A DNA stretch of 64,000 nucleotides from Pycnopodia helianthoides (taxonomy: Eukaryota > Echinodermata > Asteroidea > Forcipulatida > Asteriidae): assembly GCA_032158295.1 (NCBI GenBank), contig CM063255.1, positions 10,382,094 to 10,446,093 on the forward strand, in the 5' to 3' direction. Each line of letters opens with the position of its first letter. Within the stretch, counting starts at the first letter, position 1. Position numbers and translations under genes: made by a program. This document shows positions 1 to 12,532 of this stretch, in pieces. The notes under the pieces are model-generated. The model was not told the DNA's origin and ran no database searches. It saw only the letters and a program-made list of their open reading frames with translations.

Positions 1-723
1 AAATAAACATGAAATCTTGCACTATTCTGGTTCAAACCGGCAGTTGAAGTTTTATATTGAATAAAACTCCTGAACCAGGCAATATAAAATTTGTCAGTAA
101 CAAAAACACGTTTTTTTCATCATGACGTCATCGGGTGTCAAGTTACAGTAATTCAAAGCTTAGTACACAAAAAATCATATCTCCTGAACCGCACGTCATA
201 AAGTTGTATTGTTTGTTTTGTCTTGTAGCTTACAGCACTTGTGACATTTTGTTCATACGGAAGACCCAACCCTGACCTTTGTTTCCGGTCCAAACAGAAA
301 GCTCAAAAATTTAAATAATCATATCTCCTGAATCATATGTCATAAAGTCTTAATCTTTGTGCTGCTTGCTAGGTTAAAACACATTGTGACATTTTATTTG
401 AAGCATGACCCCACTTTGACCTTCCCTTTCGGTCAAAACAGCAAGTTCTAACTATACGAAACTCTAGTCTCTGTTCAAAGTTCTCTTTGTCAGTCTTTAA
501 AACAGCCGTCCATGCAAACCTCGCTAACAATCAATTAACGTCAGGCTTTTAATCGTGTGCTTTTTTATAGACTTTTGCTAAAGTGTGTAGCTTGTTAGGC
601 ACCCCACAAAACAGTAATGGCACCAAATTCCACTCAATGCAATAGCTCTCGCGTTGACTACAACACTGACCCCATCGATAGCCGAACACCTCGTGTTTGT
701 TTGGACAAACACTTGCGCTCTAG
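1..723 (+). repeat. 3' part of a Helitron-like repeat unit (array copy 1, 5' cut by window)
   Basis: No gene seen. The stretch carries two degenerate sub-repeats about 145 bp apart (near 172 and 317), each with 'tcatatctcctgaa', 'gtcataaagt' and a 'TGACCTT' followed by a TTCCGG- or TTTCGG-like motif. It ends with CGAACACCTC, a hairpin (GTGTTTGT, loop, ACAAACAC) and CTAG at 720-723, followed by T. A hairpin about ten bases before CTAG is the classic Helitron 3' signature; assignment to that class is inference. The same sequence recurs at about 11546 and 15556. Confidence 0.5.
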
Positions 724-3700
724 TTTTTTTTGTTCTTAGTTTTTATTCTTCTTCTCAGCTTCGTTTGTCCGCAAGCAAATGCATAGTTGTTAAACTTACA
801 TGAACTTGAAACTTAACATGTAGGTACACAATAACTTGTAGATGATTCTAAAAGTTGTGCCGTCATGATGACGTCATCAGGTGTCAAATTACAAGCAAAA
901 TTTAGGTTAAAAAAGTGACGTCACGCCAATGCCTGTATATCTCTGAATATTTTAGCTACAGTAGTTAAATTGGGGCATATGATAGATCTAGACATGGGCA
1001 ATCTTTGAAAAGTTAACACCAAAATCGTATGACCTTTACTTCCGGGTCGTTACCCTGGGTCGAAGTTTGCCTTTGGTTTTTTTTCTTGAAAAACATCACT
1101 TTTGGGCTTATTTACGGCATAACTCAAGATTGAAATGGAATTGAACATTGAAACTCATCAGACATTTGAACCTCAATATCAAGACGACACAAACTTGATG
1201 ATGTCATGATGACGTCATCAGGTTTTGAATTACAATAAATCAAAGTTTAATATTTGTAAAAAATCATAACTCGTGAACCGCATGTTGGATTTTTACAATC
1301 GACACATCATCGGACAGGTCGTTAAAAGTTCAACAAAACATTCACAAAACTTGACCCCATTTGACCTTAACTTCCGGTTCAAATTGGAAGTTGAAAATTT
1401 CAAAAATTCATATCTCAAAAACTACAAATTATTTTAGTTCATTTTTTTGTATCAAGGTGTAGAACGTTAAGCCTGCTCAAACTTTTGCACTCAGATGACA
1501 ACATTTTTTCCTTTACATCAGGTCGAAAAAGGCGCACGTTTAAGTTGACCCACAGTGACAACGAACGATAGTGAAAGAACACAGGTACATGTACATGTAC
1601 GTGTACACATATACGCACACTGTAGGCTTTGCGTAGTGGCGTGAATTTGGACATGTTTGGACATGTCACAGTTCATCGTACTTTTAACAATGGCGCTACG
1701 CAGCAGAAATGAGTTTCTCTCAACTGTGCTATGTTTGGCGTCAAATTGTTTCCTTTTTCGCCCTTCTGGTGGCTTGATGGTGATTATGGAATTGAAGACC
1801 TAGTTTCACTGAGATGTCTACCTGCTTCAGTGATTTGTATCACTTTTATTATGTGAGAAAATGCAAGCAGAAAAGGATTGACATTGGTTATGTTTTGATC
1901 CTACACCGAAATGAACGGACGTGACATCGTTTTGTCGAGGGCAATTCAGACCGGCACTCACGGCAGTGTTTATCGGCGCGACACGGTGAATACAACGGTA
2001 AGCTTCGTTTCAACATAATCACTTTTCAAAATGAATGTGTCAAGTAGTGACGTTTTTAAAACTAAGGATCGTTTAATGATCATGGAGGAGGAAGAATTGG
2101 GCAACGGGGGATTGGTATGATTGTTGGATTTGTCACTAGTGTCAGAAAATGGTCAGATTTGATGAATGTGTTCCATCAACTATCAATATTATTATGCCAT
2201 AAATGTGTTACAACCTTTCGATGAAGTTTCCCCAAAGGTTAAGATTTATAAGTTATTCACTTCCAAAGCAGTATGGGCACTTTCCACGTATTAAATTATA
2301 ATCTTGAAATGTTTTAAGTCTCGAATTTTGTTTATTTTACAAGTTAGTACAGTGATCAAGGAACATATGGAACAGAGTCTGATGGCGGGATGAGTTGAGA
2401 GTCTGATGACTGGGTCAGGACTGGTACACAGAAAAAGAGTTGCAGCTGTCAATATGAGCCATCTTTAGTCTTCACTGCTCCTGTCAGTTGTCAACTATAT
2501 ACCTGGCCAAAATCATGATTATGGATGGTCTTTTCTTGAGAGGTAAATTTACAGTAGTTTATTGAAAGTTCAAAATGACACAAATTATTTTGCAAGGTAA
2601 AACATTTCCAAAGGAATTGAAATAAAACTTCTGGATGAGCGGTTTTGAGCCCATTTTCCTTGTAATTCATTGCATTTTTTGTTGGTATGGATAACATGAC
2701 TTTGCGTAACTAATGCTGTGAGACTTTCTATTCAAAGAAGTTTACATATTTTTGAAATATTCTAAACATAAGTTATTGTAAATTTGTTCATGCATTTAAA
2801 ATATTGTGCTATGATTTTTATTGTGTTATATGAATTTTTTTTTTGAGACTTGGTAGGTTATGAAAAAATGTCTGAAGATTATTCATGAAGTCATACTCTG
2901 TTCATTGTTTTTTCTTTATCAGAATGCAGCACATCCAGTACCGGATTGGTCTACAGTGAAAATTGTGACACTTGCTGTTATGTTCCATTCCTTATTTCCC
3001 TGCCAAGTCACTGTATGATGCACCATGGAGGTAGAAATAGTAATTGACTCAGTTTTTTCAGTCTAACTTCAATCTAAAAAACTTCACAAGAGGCTTAGAC
3101 TTGCATCTTCATGATGTGCCTTTGTCTTGCATTCCAAACAAGTGTCTTCTACGGTTTAATTTTTCTCAAGTCAATTTTTTCTCAAGTAACAATATCTTAA
3201 AATCAAGCAAGTCATTTATAAATTGCAACTGAAAGCTTACACAATGCTTGACTTATTTGAAGGTTATCATCATCAAGTGTATTATGAACAATCATTTTTC
3301 ATCCATCGATACTCAATGAGAATCCAAATTTATTTGAAATCCTTTGAACATTTCTAATAATTATATTTTAGCTTAATAATGTCAACTTGAACAACATAGC
3401 TTGTGTGAACTTGTGGTTTATAATGAATCAATAAAGAATAAGTTTTCATGAAGCACTAAATAAGCTTTTAATAGTGAATGGCATACTTGATATAGTTGGG
3501 TTGCTTGCTAGCTTATTACACGTTTGACATTTTATTCCTGAAGCATGACCCCACTTTGACCTTTCCTTCCAGTCCAAACAGGAAGTTCTAACTATACAAA
3601 ACTCTAGTCTCTGTTCAAGAGTCTCGTAACCTGATTTTGGCAATAGCTTTGTCAGTCTTTAAAACAGTCGTCCATGCAAACCTTGCTAACAATCAACGTC

Positions 3701-3879
3701 AGGCTTTTAATCATGTGCTTTTTTAGATTTTTGCTAAAGTGTGTAGGTTGTAAGGCACGCCACAAAACAGTAATGGCACCAAATTCCACTCAATGCAATA
3801 GCTCTCGCGTTGACTACAACACTGACCCCATTGATAGCCGAACACCTCGTGTTTGTTTGGACAAACACTTGCGCTCTAT
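724..3879 (+). repeat. Helitron-like repeat unit, array copy 2
   Basis: Begins directly after CTAG of the previous unit and ends at 3876-3879 with CTAT in place of CTAG, preceded by the same GTGTTTGT/ACAAACAC hairpin. Contents in order: a double CRE-like site (861-880), a second one (1202-1220), an ETS-like dyad (TTCCGG near 1372), an ACATGT microsatellite (1587-1604), and the two exons of a possible mini-gene (1911-1997 and 2923-3018). It is more diverged from the 4.0 kb units at 8.6-16.5 kb than those are from each other. Confidence 0.45.
1911..3018 (+). CDS. possible two-exon mini-gene inside repeat unit, copy A (60 aa)
   Basis: Not a recognised gene. Exon 1 (1911-1997) opens MNGRDIVLSRAIQTGTHGSV and ends in ACG followed by the strong donor GTAAGC. 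A 925-base intron ends in a T-rich tract plus ATCAG, and exon 2 (2923-3018) continues in the same frame, starting NAAHPVPDWSTVKIV, to a TGA. Both splice signals recur in three other copies (near 9.8, 13.8 and 17.8 kb), and the 21-base length difference among copies keeps the reading frame. A coding or formerly coding exon pair, perhaps host sequence captured by the element, is one reading. Chance conservation through recent duplication is the main alternative. Confidence 0.28.
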
Positions 3880-4405
3880 TTTTTTTTAATTTTTTTTTAT
3901 AGTTTTTCTTATTCTTCCGAACGAGCCTTGTCCGCAGGCAAACGCATAGTTGCGAACTTTTGATCAACTTGAAACTTCATGTGAAGTTAGAACATAACTA
4001 TCAGAAGGTAAGTAAGTTGTGACGTCACGTTTTGTCACTTGATATTTCCCTTCGGTTAGATCTAGTCTCTTCTATAACAGTCGCCAGTAATTCATAAATT
4101 CATATCTCTTTAACTACACAAGCCATTTCGACCATCTACACCATATGCAAGGGCTCCACATACTTCACTAACTTAAATGAATATGTTCGTGACCTTGTCT
4201 TGACCTTTTGACCTGTCTAAACTTGAAGTTCTGTAAAACGCTCAGAAAAAAATCCATACTTAGCTATTCATTTTGTTTTTACAATAACAAACAGCACAGC
4301 TCACGATCACTCCAGTCAGTTTTACTTAAAAACTAATGACTCGTTAATTCAGGCCAAAAAACACGAACACCTCGAATTTGTTATCAAACAAATTCTTATG
4401 TCTAG
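3880..4405 (+). repeat. Short Helitron-like unit with compensated hairpin
   Basis: A 526-base unit between two array ends. Its 3' hairpin is GAATTTGT ... ACAAATTC in place of GTGTTTGT ... ACAAACAC, then TTATGT and CTAG at 4402-4405. Both arms changed together, so the stem is preserved. No gene is visible. Confidence 0.5.
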
Positions 4406-5162
4406 TGTATTTTTATTTTAGTTCGTAACCCAAACGTTGTCCGCTAACAAAGAGACACTTCCCAAGGTCATATCAACTTGAAACTTCACATATAGTTAGA
4501 TATTCATGGGGAGATGAAACAGAAGTTGTGACAAGATAATGACGTCATCTGATGATTTATTATAATATTAGGTAATTAAACACAACTAATTTTACTAAAG
4601 TTTGAACCCTTTTCATTCCACAAACGTAGCTCAAAAACTACGGAGTTTCAATTCTTCTTTCTTCTTTGAAACCAACAAATAAAAGATACTTATCATTTCG
4701 AATGTGGAAACGAATCAATTTTAAGATAGATTTCTAGGTGAAAACGAGCGTTAAAATGTTGAAATCTAAGCCAATACCTAGCGCACTGTGTGACATACCA
4801 CTGTTATCACTAATCCCGTGTACGGAGTGGTGGTTAGCCTTTGATCTAATAGAACTGCAGTACATGCACAGAACCACACAACCAATGCAACGACAAAGGC
4901 TATTGCGGTGGCCTGACTTGTGTGCAACGGTGGCCATGCATTGTGTACAAGTTTGGACATGTCAAAGTTCATTGAACATTACTACGGTTTGTATCGACAA
5001 CACGACGTTCAGCACATACAATCTCAAAGTTGAGTGTCAATTTATTTCCGTTTTACTCGTCTGATGGCTAAATGATAGGCAAAGAGTAGAAGAGGAGGCT
5101 TCACTGAGATGTCCACCTGCTTTAGTGATTCGCACGACTTTTAATAACTGACTAAAATTCAA

Positions 5163-6020
5163 TATGAAAAAGATCGACAAAGGTTTGCGTGTCATCAAAC
5201 ACCGAGACCGATGTCACGTTGATCGCCCAGACCATGCCCGCGTAAAGCGTTGTAGGCCCGCTGAGTACATCCGTCAGACACGGTGATTAAAATGGTAAGC
5301 TTTCGTTCAATACATCGTTTGAATAGAATGGTATGCTTTCCTCATCTTGTGCACAGGCATGTTCATAAACTGTATCCATTAATTGCCAAGTGTTTTTGTT
5401 TGTTTGTCTTTTAAAGTACGACTATTTGATCACGTGTGTGGGCCCTTTACTTTAGTACTATCATGGAGGAAGAAGTGTCCTCCATGGGGTAGGCCTGAGA
5501 ATGACCAAGATAGTATTGATTTGTTGACTGTCACGTTGTTTGCCTAGATGTATGTATAGCGACATATATAATTAGGGCATTGAAACAATTTTGGTTTTTA
5601 CGTAAACAATTTCAACCCTACGGATATGATGAAGTTTTGTCACATTTCTCCTAAATCATGTTATTCAATTCTTCAGAGGTAGTTTACTACATTGAAAATT
5701 CAAATTAAACCAAACTTAATTTGCAAGGGAAACAATTTTTGCATGAGCTAATCAAAAGTTGACGGTGTTTTTTAAGCTGTTCTCCATTCAATTCAAGGCA
5801 CTCTGTCTGTATAGATAAAATTAACCCCAAAATCTCTTTTGCAGTGGAGACATTTTGGAAATAATTCTTAACATGTACCGTAAATGCTTTTACACGAACG
5901 ATTGTCTTTAAGGTTACTAATTTTATTTAATTTTTAATATTTGTATGTCCCTTCTTTAGATTGTGGGTTTCACAGCACATCAAGTACCGCAACCCAGGCT
6001 CCATATGGTGGCAGCAACAG
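5163..6020 (+). pseudogene. degenerate copy of the mini-gene
   Basis: Sequence at 5163-5294 aligns by eye with exon 1 of the mini-gene (shared 'gacacggtga' and 'aatggtaagctttcg' end), and 5960 onward aligns with exon 2 ('cacagcacatcaagtaccgc' against 'acagcacatccagtaccgg'). The start and reading frame are not kept. It looks like an older, decayed member of the same family and has a donor-like GTAAGC at 5295. Confidence 0.35.
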
Positions 6021-6229
6021 AAGACATACTGTTAAAGCAAGTTTTCTTATTTGACTTTTGCCCAGTGTATATAAACATCTCAGAGGTAGAAATTGCACTT
6101 AAATCGTTTCACTTAAATATCCCAAATCATGAAGGGCCTATGCTTGCATCATTACGATGTGCCTTTTTCTTGTTTATTAGAGAGGTTTTGCAAGCGTACA
6201 GATTTGGATACAGTGACGTTAACCCTATA

Positions 6230-6393
6230 GGTGGATTGCAATAGACGTCATCGGCCGCCATCTTTGATGAATTGTGCACGCGAAAGAGCTATCATTGGCT
6301 GAGAGTCGTGCGTACATGTAGCGCGTACACGCGTGCACTTTTCCATTGTTTTACATCAAAGATGGCGGTCAATGACGTGTAATGCAATCCATC
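6230..6393. mobile_element. 164-bp TIR MITE with TA target duplication
   Basis: Inverted ends: the left starts GGTGGATTGCAATAGACGTC and the right ends TGCAATCCATC, with imperfect pairing through about 39 bases including GCCGCCATCTTTGAT against ATCAAAGATGGCGGTC. It is flanked by TA on both sides (6228-6229, 6394-6395), as expected for Tc1/mariner-type insertion. It has no coding capacity. The arms carry AAGATGGCGG (YY1-like) and GACGTCAT (CRE-like) motifs. Confidence 0.75.
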
Positions 6394-7740
6394 TATTTGT
6401 TCCTGTTGGATTTGTTTACGCACATGTATGAGCTCACATATCTGATTTCAACGCACATGCAAAACACGGAAGCCGCTGTTACGCGTCACGTGAACACAAC
6501 AAGTGTTGACGTATCTGTATCAGTAGACTTGCGAAACCTCTCTTAGACTTACATTTTAAAAAACAGAAACAATTTTACCGATTTCTGTTGAATTTTTTCC
6601 CTAGATTGAAAACATTTCCCCTGGTATTGCTTTTAAAGGTGTCATGATAGATAGAGATGTGTTTGTAAGCAAACAAATTAGAAAATGTAGTTTAGACCTG
6701 ACACATAACTCTATGATTGCGAAACGAAATCTGACGCGCATCCCAGTCATCGTATCTGTATCTGTATCCGTATCCATACACTTGCAAAACTTCTGTAAAA
6801 CTTAAATAAAGGAGACTTTTACAGTTATTTACTTCTTATCAAAACCCAACTGTTTTTCAGATCCTGTCAACACTTTAAAGGAAGTATGACTTAATAAATT
6901 TAGCATGAATTGCAAAGCTTGTGTAAGCATGTGTTTTATTGTCTTTAGAGCTTTTTCTTAATAAATACAAAAATGTTGCTTCAGTGATTGGAATCCTGGA
7001 TAGAACAATTTTGAACTACAAATTACAAGCAAATCAAATTACCAACATTACAGGTCACAAACCCTTCAAACTTCGCACATAGTTAGCTCTTCGCAAGTAA
7101 AAGACACCGCTTTAATGACACGATAATGATGTCACAAGGTGTTGAATTGAAAGTTTATTATTTGAAAAAATCTTAACTCTTGAGTCGTGCTTTGTTTTAG
7201 AAACCAATATTTAAAAATCAAGCAAGCCATTTATAAATTGAAACTGAAAGCTTACACAATGCTTGACTTATTTGAAGGTTTTCATCATCAGGTGTAATGG
7301 GCAATCATTGTTCATCCACCGATACTTAATGAGAATCCAAATTTCTTTGAAATCCTTTGAACATTTCTAATAATTATAGCTTAATAATGTCAACTTGAAC
7401 AACATAGCTCGTGTAAACTTGTGATGTGTGATGAATGGCAAATAATAGTGAATGGCATACTTGATATAGTTGGGTTGCTAGCTTAATACACGTTTGACAT
7501 TTTATTCCCGAAGCATGACCCCACTTTGACCTTTCCTACCGGTCCAAACAGGAAGTTCGAACTATACAAAACTCTAGTCTCTGTTCAAGGTTCTCGTATG
7601 ATTTTGACAAAAGCTTTGTCAATCTTTAAAACAGCCGTCCATGCATACCTAGCTAACAATCAAACGTCGGGATTTTCATCGTGTTTTTTTTTAAATAGAC
7701 CTTTGCTAAAGTGTGTAGCTTGTTAGACATGCCAAAACTA

Positions 7741-8475
7741 TGGTGGCCCTGAAGGGACATCGCATATCGCAAACGTGTGCGCATACGTATGCAATGTCGT
7801 GAAACAAATCGCGAATATGTGCGCAAACGTATGCAATGTCGTGAAACAATTCGCGAATATGTGCGCACACGTATGCAATGTCGTGAAACAAATCGTGAAT
7901 GTGTGCGCACACGTATGCAATGTCGTGAAACAATTCGCGAATATGTGCGCACACGGTATGCAATGTCGTGAAACAATTCGCGAATATGTGCGCACACGTA
8001 TGCAATGTCGTGAAACAATTCGCGAATATGTGCGCACACGTCTGCGAATATATTTGCGATGTCGTGAATTTTATTGCATACCATGTTGCATACCTTTGAA
8101 TAAAATGTCTAATGATCTGGGTGGTTTCTTGCCTACAGTGAGATAAGCGGTAGTCATTTGCAGCGGTAGCCATTGTTGTTAGGCAGGCAAGGCGGGTGGT
8201 CTTCCGGTATGGCAAGACTTGGCCTGGTGCCAAGTTCCTGGGTACATGCTTACAGGGAGCCTGACCTGACTGTAGCGCCACGTACTCCCTAGGTTACTAA
8301 CAAATTGTCCGCAACTATGAAATCACCCCAAAGGTATGCAACATGGTATGCAATAAAATTCACGACATCGCAAATATATTCGCAGACGTGTGCGCACACA
8401 TTCGCGATTTGTTTCACGACATTGCATACGTATGCGCACACGTTTGCGATATGCGATGTCCCTTCAGGGCCACCA
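7741..8475. mobile_element. 735-bp TIR element with minisatellite-expanded left arm
   Basis: Left end TGGTGGCCCTGAAGGGACAT and right end CCCTTCAGGGCCACCA are inverted copies flanked by TA (7739-7740, 8476-8477). The inverted arms extend through roughly 80 bases and resume further in (8032-8095 against 8330-8398). The left arm holds six copies of a 42-base unit (7779-8031, one copy 43 bases) with gcgcacacgtatgcaatgtc and gaaacaattcgcgaatatgt; the right arm has one. Paralogous repeat units (for example near 3765) lack the insert. It is non-autonomous: the long frames inside are by-products of the tandem repeat. Confidence 0.8.
7779..8031. repeat. 42-bp tandem repeat (6 copies) in one transposon arm
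   Basis: Units start at 7779, 7821, 7863, 7905, 7947 and 7990. They vary at a few positions (aat/att, cgc/cgt); the fifth has one extra G. No spacers separate the copies, so this is not a CRISPR array. Confidence 0.9.
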
Positions 8476-8587
8476 TACAAAACTATTAGCACCAAATTCA
8501 ACTAAATGCAATAGCTCACGCATTGATACAACACTGACCCGATAGCCGAACACCTCGGTGTTTGTTTCTACGTACACTAAATTCTAG

Positions 8588-11500
8588 TTTTTTTAAAGTT
8601 TTTCTTCTTCTTCTCAGAGTCGTTTGTCCACAAAAAATAGCATAGTTGCGATGCCTATATCAACTTGAAACTTTACATATAGGTATATTGCAACTAGCAG
8701 ATGAAACAGAAGTTGTGGCGTCATGATGACGTCATTGGGTGTCAAATTACAAGCAATTTAAGTTCAAAAAGTGACGTCATGCCAATGCATGTATGTCTCT
8801 GAATATATCAGCTACAGTATTCATATTTGGGCATATGATAGACCAAGTTATGGGCAACATTTGAAAAGTAACTTCAAAATCGTATGACCTTTACTTCCGG
8901 GTCGTTACTCTGGGTCGAAGTTTGCCTTTGTTTTTTTCTTGAAAAATATCACTTTCGGGCTTATTTACGGCATAACTCAAGATTGAAATTGAATTGAACA
9001 TTGAAACTCATCAGACATTTGAACCTCAATATCAAGACGACACGAACTGGATGATGTCATGATGACATCATCAGGTTTTGAATTACAATAAATCAAAGTT
9101 TAATATTTGTAAAAAATCATAACTCATGAACCGCATGTTGGATTTTTACGATCGACACATCATCGGACAGGTCGTTTAAAGTTCAACAAAACCTACACAA
9201 AACTTGACCCCATTTGACCTTAACTTCCGGTTCAAATCGGAAGTTGAAAATTTCAAAAATTCATATTTCAAAAACTGCCAATTATTTTAGTTTATTTTTT
9301 GTATCTAGGTGTAGAACGTTAAGCCTGCTCAAACTTTTGCACTCAGATGACAACATTTTTACCTTTACATCAGGTCGAACAAGGCGCACGTTTAAGTTGA
9401 CCCACAGTGACAACGAACGATAGTGATAGAACACAGGTACATGTACATGTACATGTACATGTACACATAATTATACGCACACTGTAGGCTATGCGTAGTG
9501 GCGTGAATTTTGTGCATTTTGGACATGTCACAGTTCATCGTACTTTTAACAATGGCGCTACGCAGCAGAAATGAGTTTCTCTCAACCTGTGCTATGTTTG
9601 GCGTCAAATTGTTCCTTTTTCGCCCTTCTGGTGGCTTGATGGTGATTATGGAATTGAAGACCTAGTTTCACTGAGATGTCTACCTGCTTCAGTGATTTGT
9701 ATCACTTTTATTATGTGAGAAAATGCAAGCAGAAAAGGATTGACATTGGTTATGTTTTGATCCTACACCGAAATGAACGGACGTGACATCTTTTTGTCGA
9801 GGGCAATTCAGACCGGCACTCACGGCAGTGTTTATCGGCGCGACACGGTGAATACAACGGTAAGCTTCGTTTCAACATAATCACTTTTCAAAATGAATGT
9901 GTCAAGTAGTGACGTTTTTAAAACTAAGGATCGTTTAATGATCATGGAGGAGGAAGAATTGGGCAACGGGGGATTGGTATGATTGTTGGATTGGTCACTG
10001 TGTCAGAAAATGGTCAGATTTGATGAATTTGTTCCATCAACTATTAATATTATTATGCCATAAATGTGTTACAACCTTTCGATGAAGTTTCCCCAAAGAT
10101 TAAGATTGATAAGTTGTTCATTTCCAAATCAGTATGGGCACTTTCCACGTACTAAATTATAATCTTGAAATGTTTTAAGTCTCGAATTTTGTTAATTTTA
10201 CCAGTTAGTACAGTGATCAAGGAACATATGGAACAGAGTCTGATGGCGGGATGAGTTGGGAGTCTGATGACTGGGTCAGGACTGGTACACAGAAAAAGAG
10301 TTGCAGCTGTCAATATGAGCCATCTTTAGTCTTCACTGCTCCTGTCAGTTGTCAACTATATACCTGGCCAAAATCATGATTATGGATGGTCTTTTCTCGA
10401 GAGGTAAATTTACAGTAGTTTATTGAAAGTTCAAAATGACACAAATTATTTTGCAAGGTAAAACAATTCCAAAGGAATTGAAATAAAACTTCTGGTTGAG
10501 CGGTTTTGAGCCCATTTTCCTTGTAATTCATTGCATTTTTTGTTGGTATGGATAACATGACTTTGCGTAACTAATACTGTGAGACTTTCTATTCAAAGAA
10601 ATTTACATATTTTAGAAACATTCTAAACATTATTACAACGTTATTGTAAATTTGTTCATGCATTTAAAATATTGTGCTATGATTCTTATAGTGTTATATG
10701 ATTTTTTATTATTTTTTTTGAGACTTGATAGGTTATGAAAAAATGTCTGAAGATATTTTCATCAACTCATACTCTGTTTATTGTTTTTTCTTCATCAGAA
10801 TACAGCACATCCAGTACCGGAATGGTCTACAGTGATGTTCCATTCCTTATTTCCCTGCCGAGTCACTGTATGATGCACCATGGAGGTAGAAATAGTATTT
10901 GACTCAGTTTTTTAATAGTCTAACTTCACAATTGAGGCTTAGACTCGCATCTTCATGACGTGCCTTTGTATTGCATAACTATTCCAAACAAGTGTCTTCT
11001 AAGGTTAATTTTTTTCTCAAGTCTAAATAAACAAAACGTTATGTACAGAAACCAATGTTTAAAAATCAAGCAAGCCATTTATAAATTGCAACTGAAATCT
11101 TACACAATGCTTGACTTATTTGAAGGTTATCATCATCAAGTGTAATGAACAATCATTGTTCATCCACCGACACGTAATGAGAATCTAAATTTATTTGAAA
11201 TCCTTTGAACATTTCTAATAATTATAGCTTAATAATGTCAACTTGAACAACATAGCTTGTGTGAACTTGTGATTTATGATGAATCAATAAAGAATAAGTT
11301 TTCATTAAACAATAAATTAGCTTTTAATAGTGAATGGCTTTATACTTAAAATAGTTGTGTGTGTATTTCAAAGCCTCTTATCGAGATCTGCATCCAATAT
11401 GAAAGGGAACTCACAATATTTATGCTATTGTATTAAATGACAATATTAAACCTCTGCCCTTTCAAATATATGGCGACGTCGTCAATTTACACAACGCCCT

Positions 11501-12532
11501 CTTGTGACAAATATTGTTTCATAAAATCGTAACCCTTGTAATGGAAATAAACATGAAATCTTGCACTCTTCTGGTTCAAACCGGCAGTTGAAGTTTTATA
11601 TTGAATAAAACTCCTGAACCAGGCAATATACAATTGGTTAGTAACAAAAACACGTTTTTTTCATCATGACGTCATCGGGTGTCAAGTTACAGTAATTCAA
11701 AGCTTAGTACTCAAAAAATCATATCTCCCGAACCGCACGTCATAAAGTTGTATTGTTTGTTTTGTCTTGTAGCTTACAGCACTTGTGACATTTTGTTCAT
11801 ATGGAAGACCCAACCCTGACCTTTACTTCCGATCCAAACAGAAAGCTCAAAAATTCAAATAATCATATCTCCTGAATCATATGTCATAAAGTCTTAATCT
11901 TTGTGCTGCTTGCTAGGTTAAAACACATTGTGACATTTTATTTGAAGCATGACCCCACTTTCACCTTCCTTTTCGGTCAAATTTATTTGAAATCCTTTAA
12001 ACATTTCTAATAATTATATTTTAGCTTAATAATGTCAATTTGAACAACATAGCTTGTGTGAACTTGTGATTTATAATGAATCAATAAAGAATAAGTTTTC
12101 ATGAAGCAATAAATTAGCTTTTAATAGTGAATGGCATACTTGATATAGTTGGGTTGCTTGCTAGCTTATTACACGTTTGACATTTTATTCCGAAGCATGA
12201 CCCCACTTTGACCTTTCCTTCCAGTCCAAACAGGATGTTCTAACTATACAAAACTCTAGTCTCTGTTCAAGAGTCTCGTAACCTGATTTTGGCAATAGCT
12301 TTGTCAGTCTTTAAAACAGTCGTCCATGCAAACCTCGCTAACAATCAAACGTCAGGCTTTAAATCATGTGCTTTTTTAGATTTTTGCTAAAGTGTGTAGG
12401 TTGTTAGGCACGCCACAAAACAGTAATGGCACCAAATTCCACTCAATGCAATAGCTCTCGCGTTGACTACAACACTGACCCCATTGATAGCCGAACACCT
12501 CGTGTTTGTTTGGACAAACACTTGCGCTCTAG
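8588..12532 (+). repeat. Helitron-like tandem unit, about 3.95 kb (recent copy I)
   Basis: Runs from one CTAG (8584-8587) to the next (12529-12532). From about 8940 it matches the following unit almost base for base by eye, offset about 4010. It contains a mini-gene copy, a 4-unit ACATGT microsatellite (9439-9462), a double CRE-like site (8718-8736) and an ETS-like dyad (near 9226). Its 3' end has the GTGTTTGT/ACAAACAC hairpin, then TTGCGCTCTAG. Confidence 0.55.
9773..10873 (+). CDS. possible two-exon mini-gene, copy B (53 aa)
   Basis: Exons 9773-9859 and 10799-10873, joined in phase 0. Compared with copy A it lacks 21 bases of exon 2 (residues KIVTLAV) but stays in frame and ends at the same TGA. 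Donor ACG/GTAAGC and acceptor TTCATCAG are kept. Function unknown. Confidence 0.25.

Larger units (their letters stand above)
4406..8587 (+). repeat. Diverged Helitron-like unit with two nested TIR elements
   Basis: Ends in CTAG at 8584-8587 after a weaker hairpin (GTGT ... ACAC). The first part (4406-6230) is an old, diverged copy of the mini-gene region. It is interrupted by TIR elements at 6230-6393 and 7741-8475. The stretch 6400-7740 has no gene; it holds further 'acatagttagctcttcgcaag', 'gaagcatgaccccactttgacc' and 'gctaacaatcaa' modules shared with the other units. Confidence 0.4.

Noticed and set aside
2491..2697. 68-codon minus-strand frame, also at 10352-10558
   Set aside because: It lies in the mini-gene intron; the copy at about 14360-14570 has an in-frame stop and copy D has deletions, so the frame is not conserved.
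7779..8031. CRISPR-like direct repeats
   Set aside because: Units abut without spacers, inside a transposon arm in eukaryotic-type DNA.
7653..8281. Frames of 99-191 codons on both strands
   Set aside because: They lie in the 42-bp tandem repeat of a TIR element and exist in all phases.
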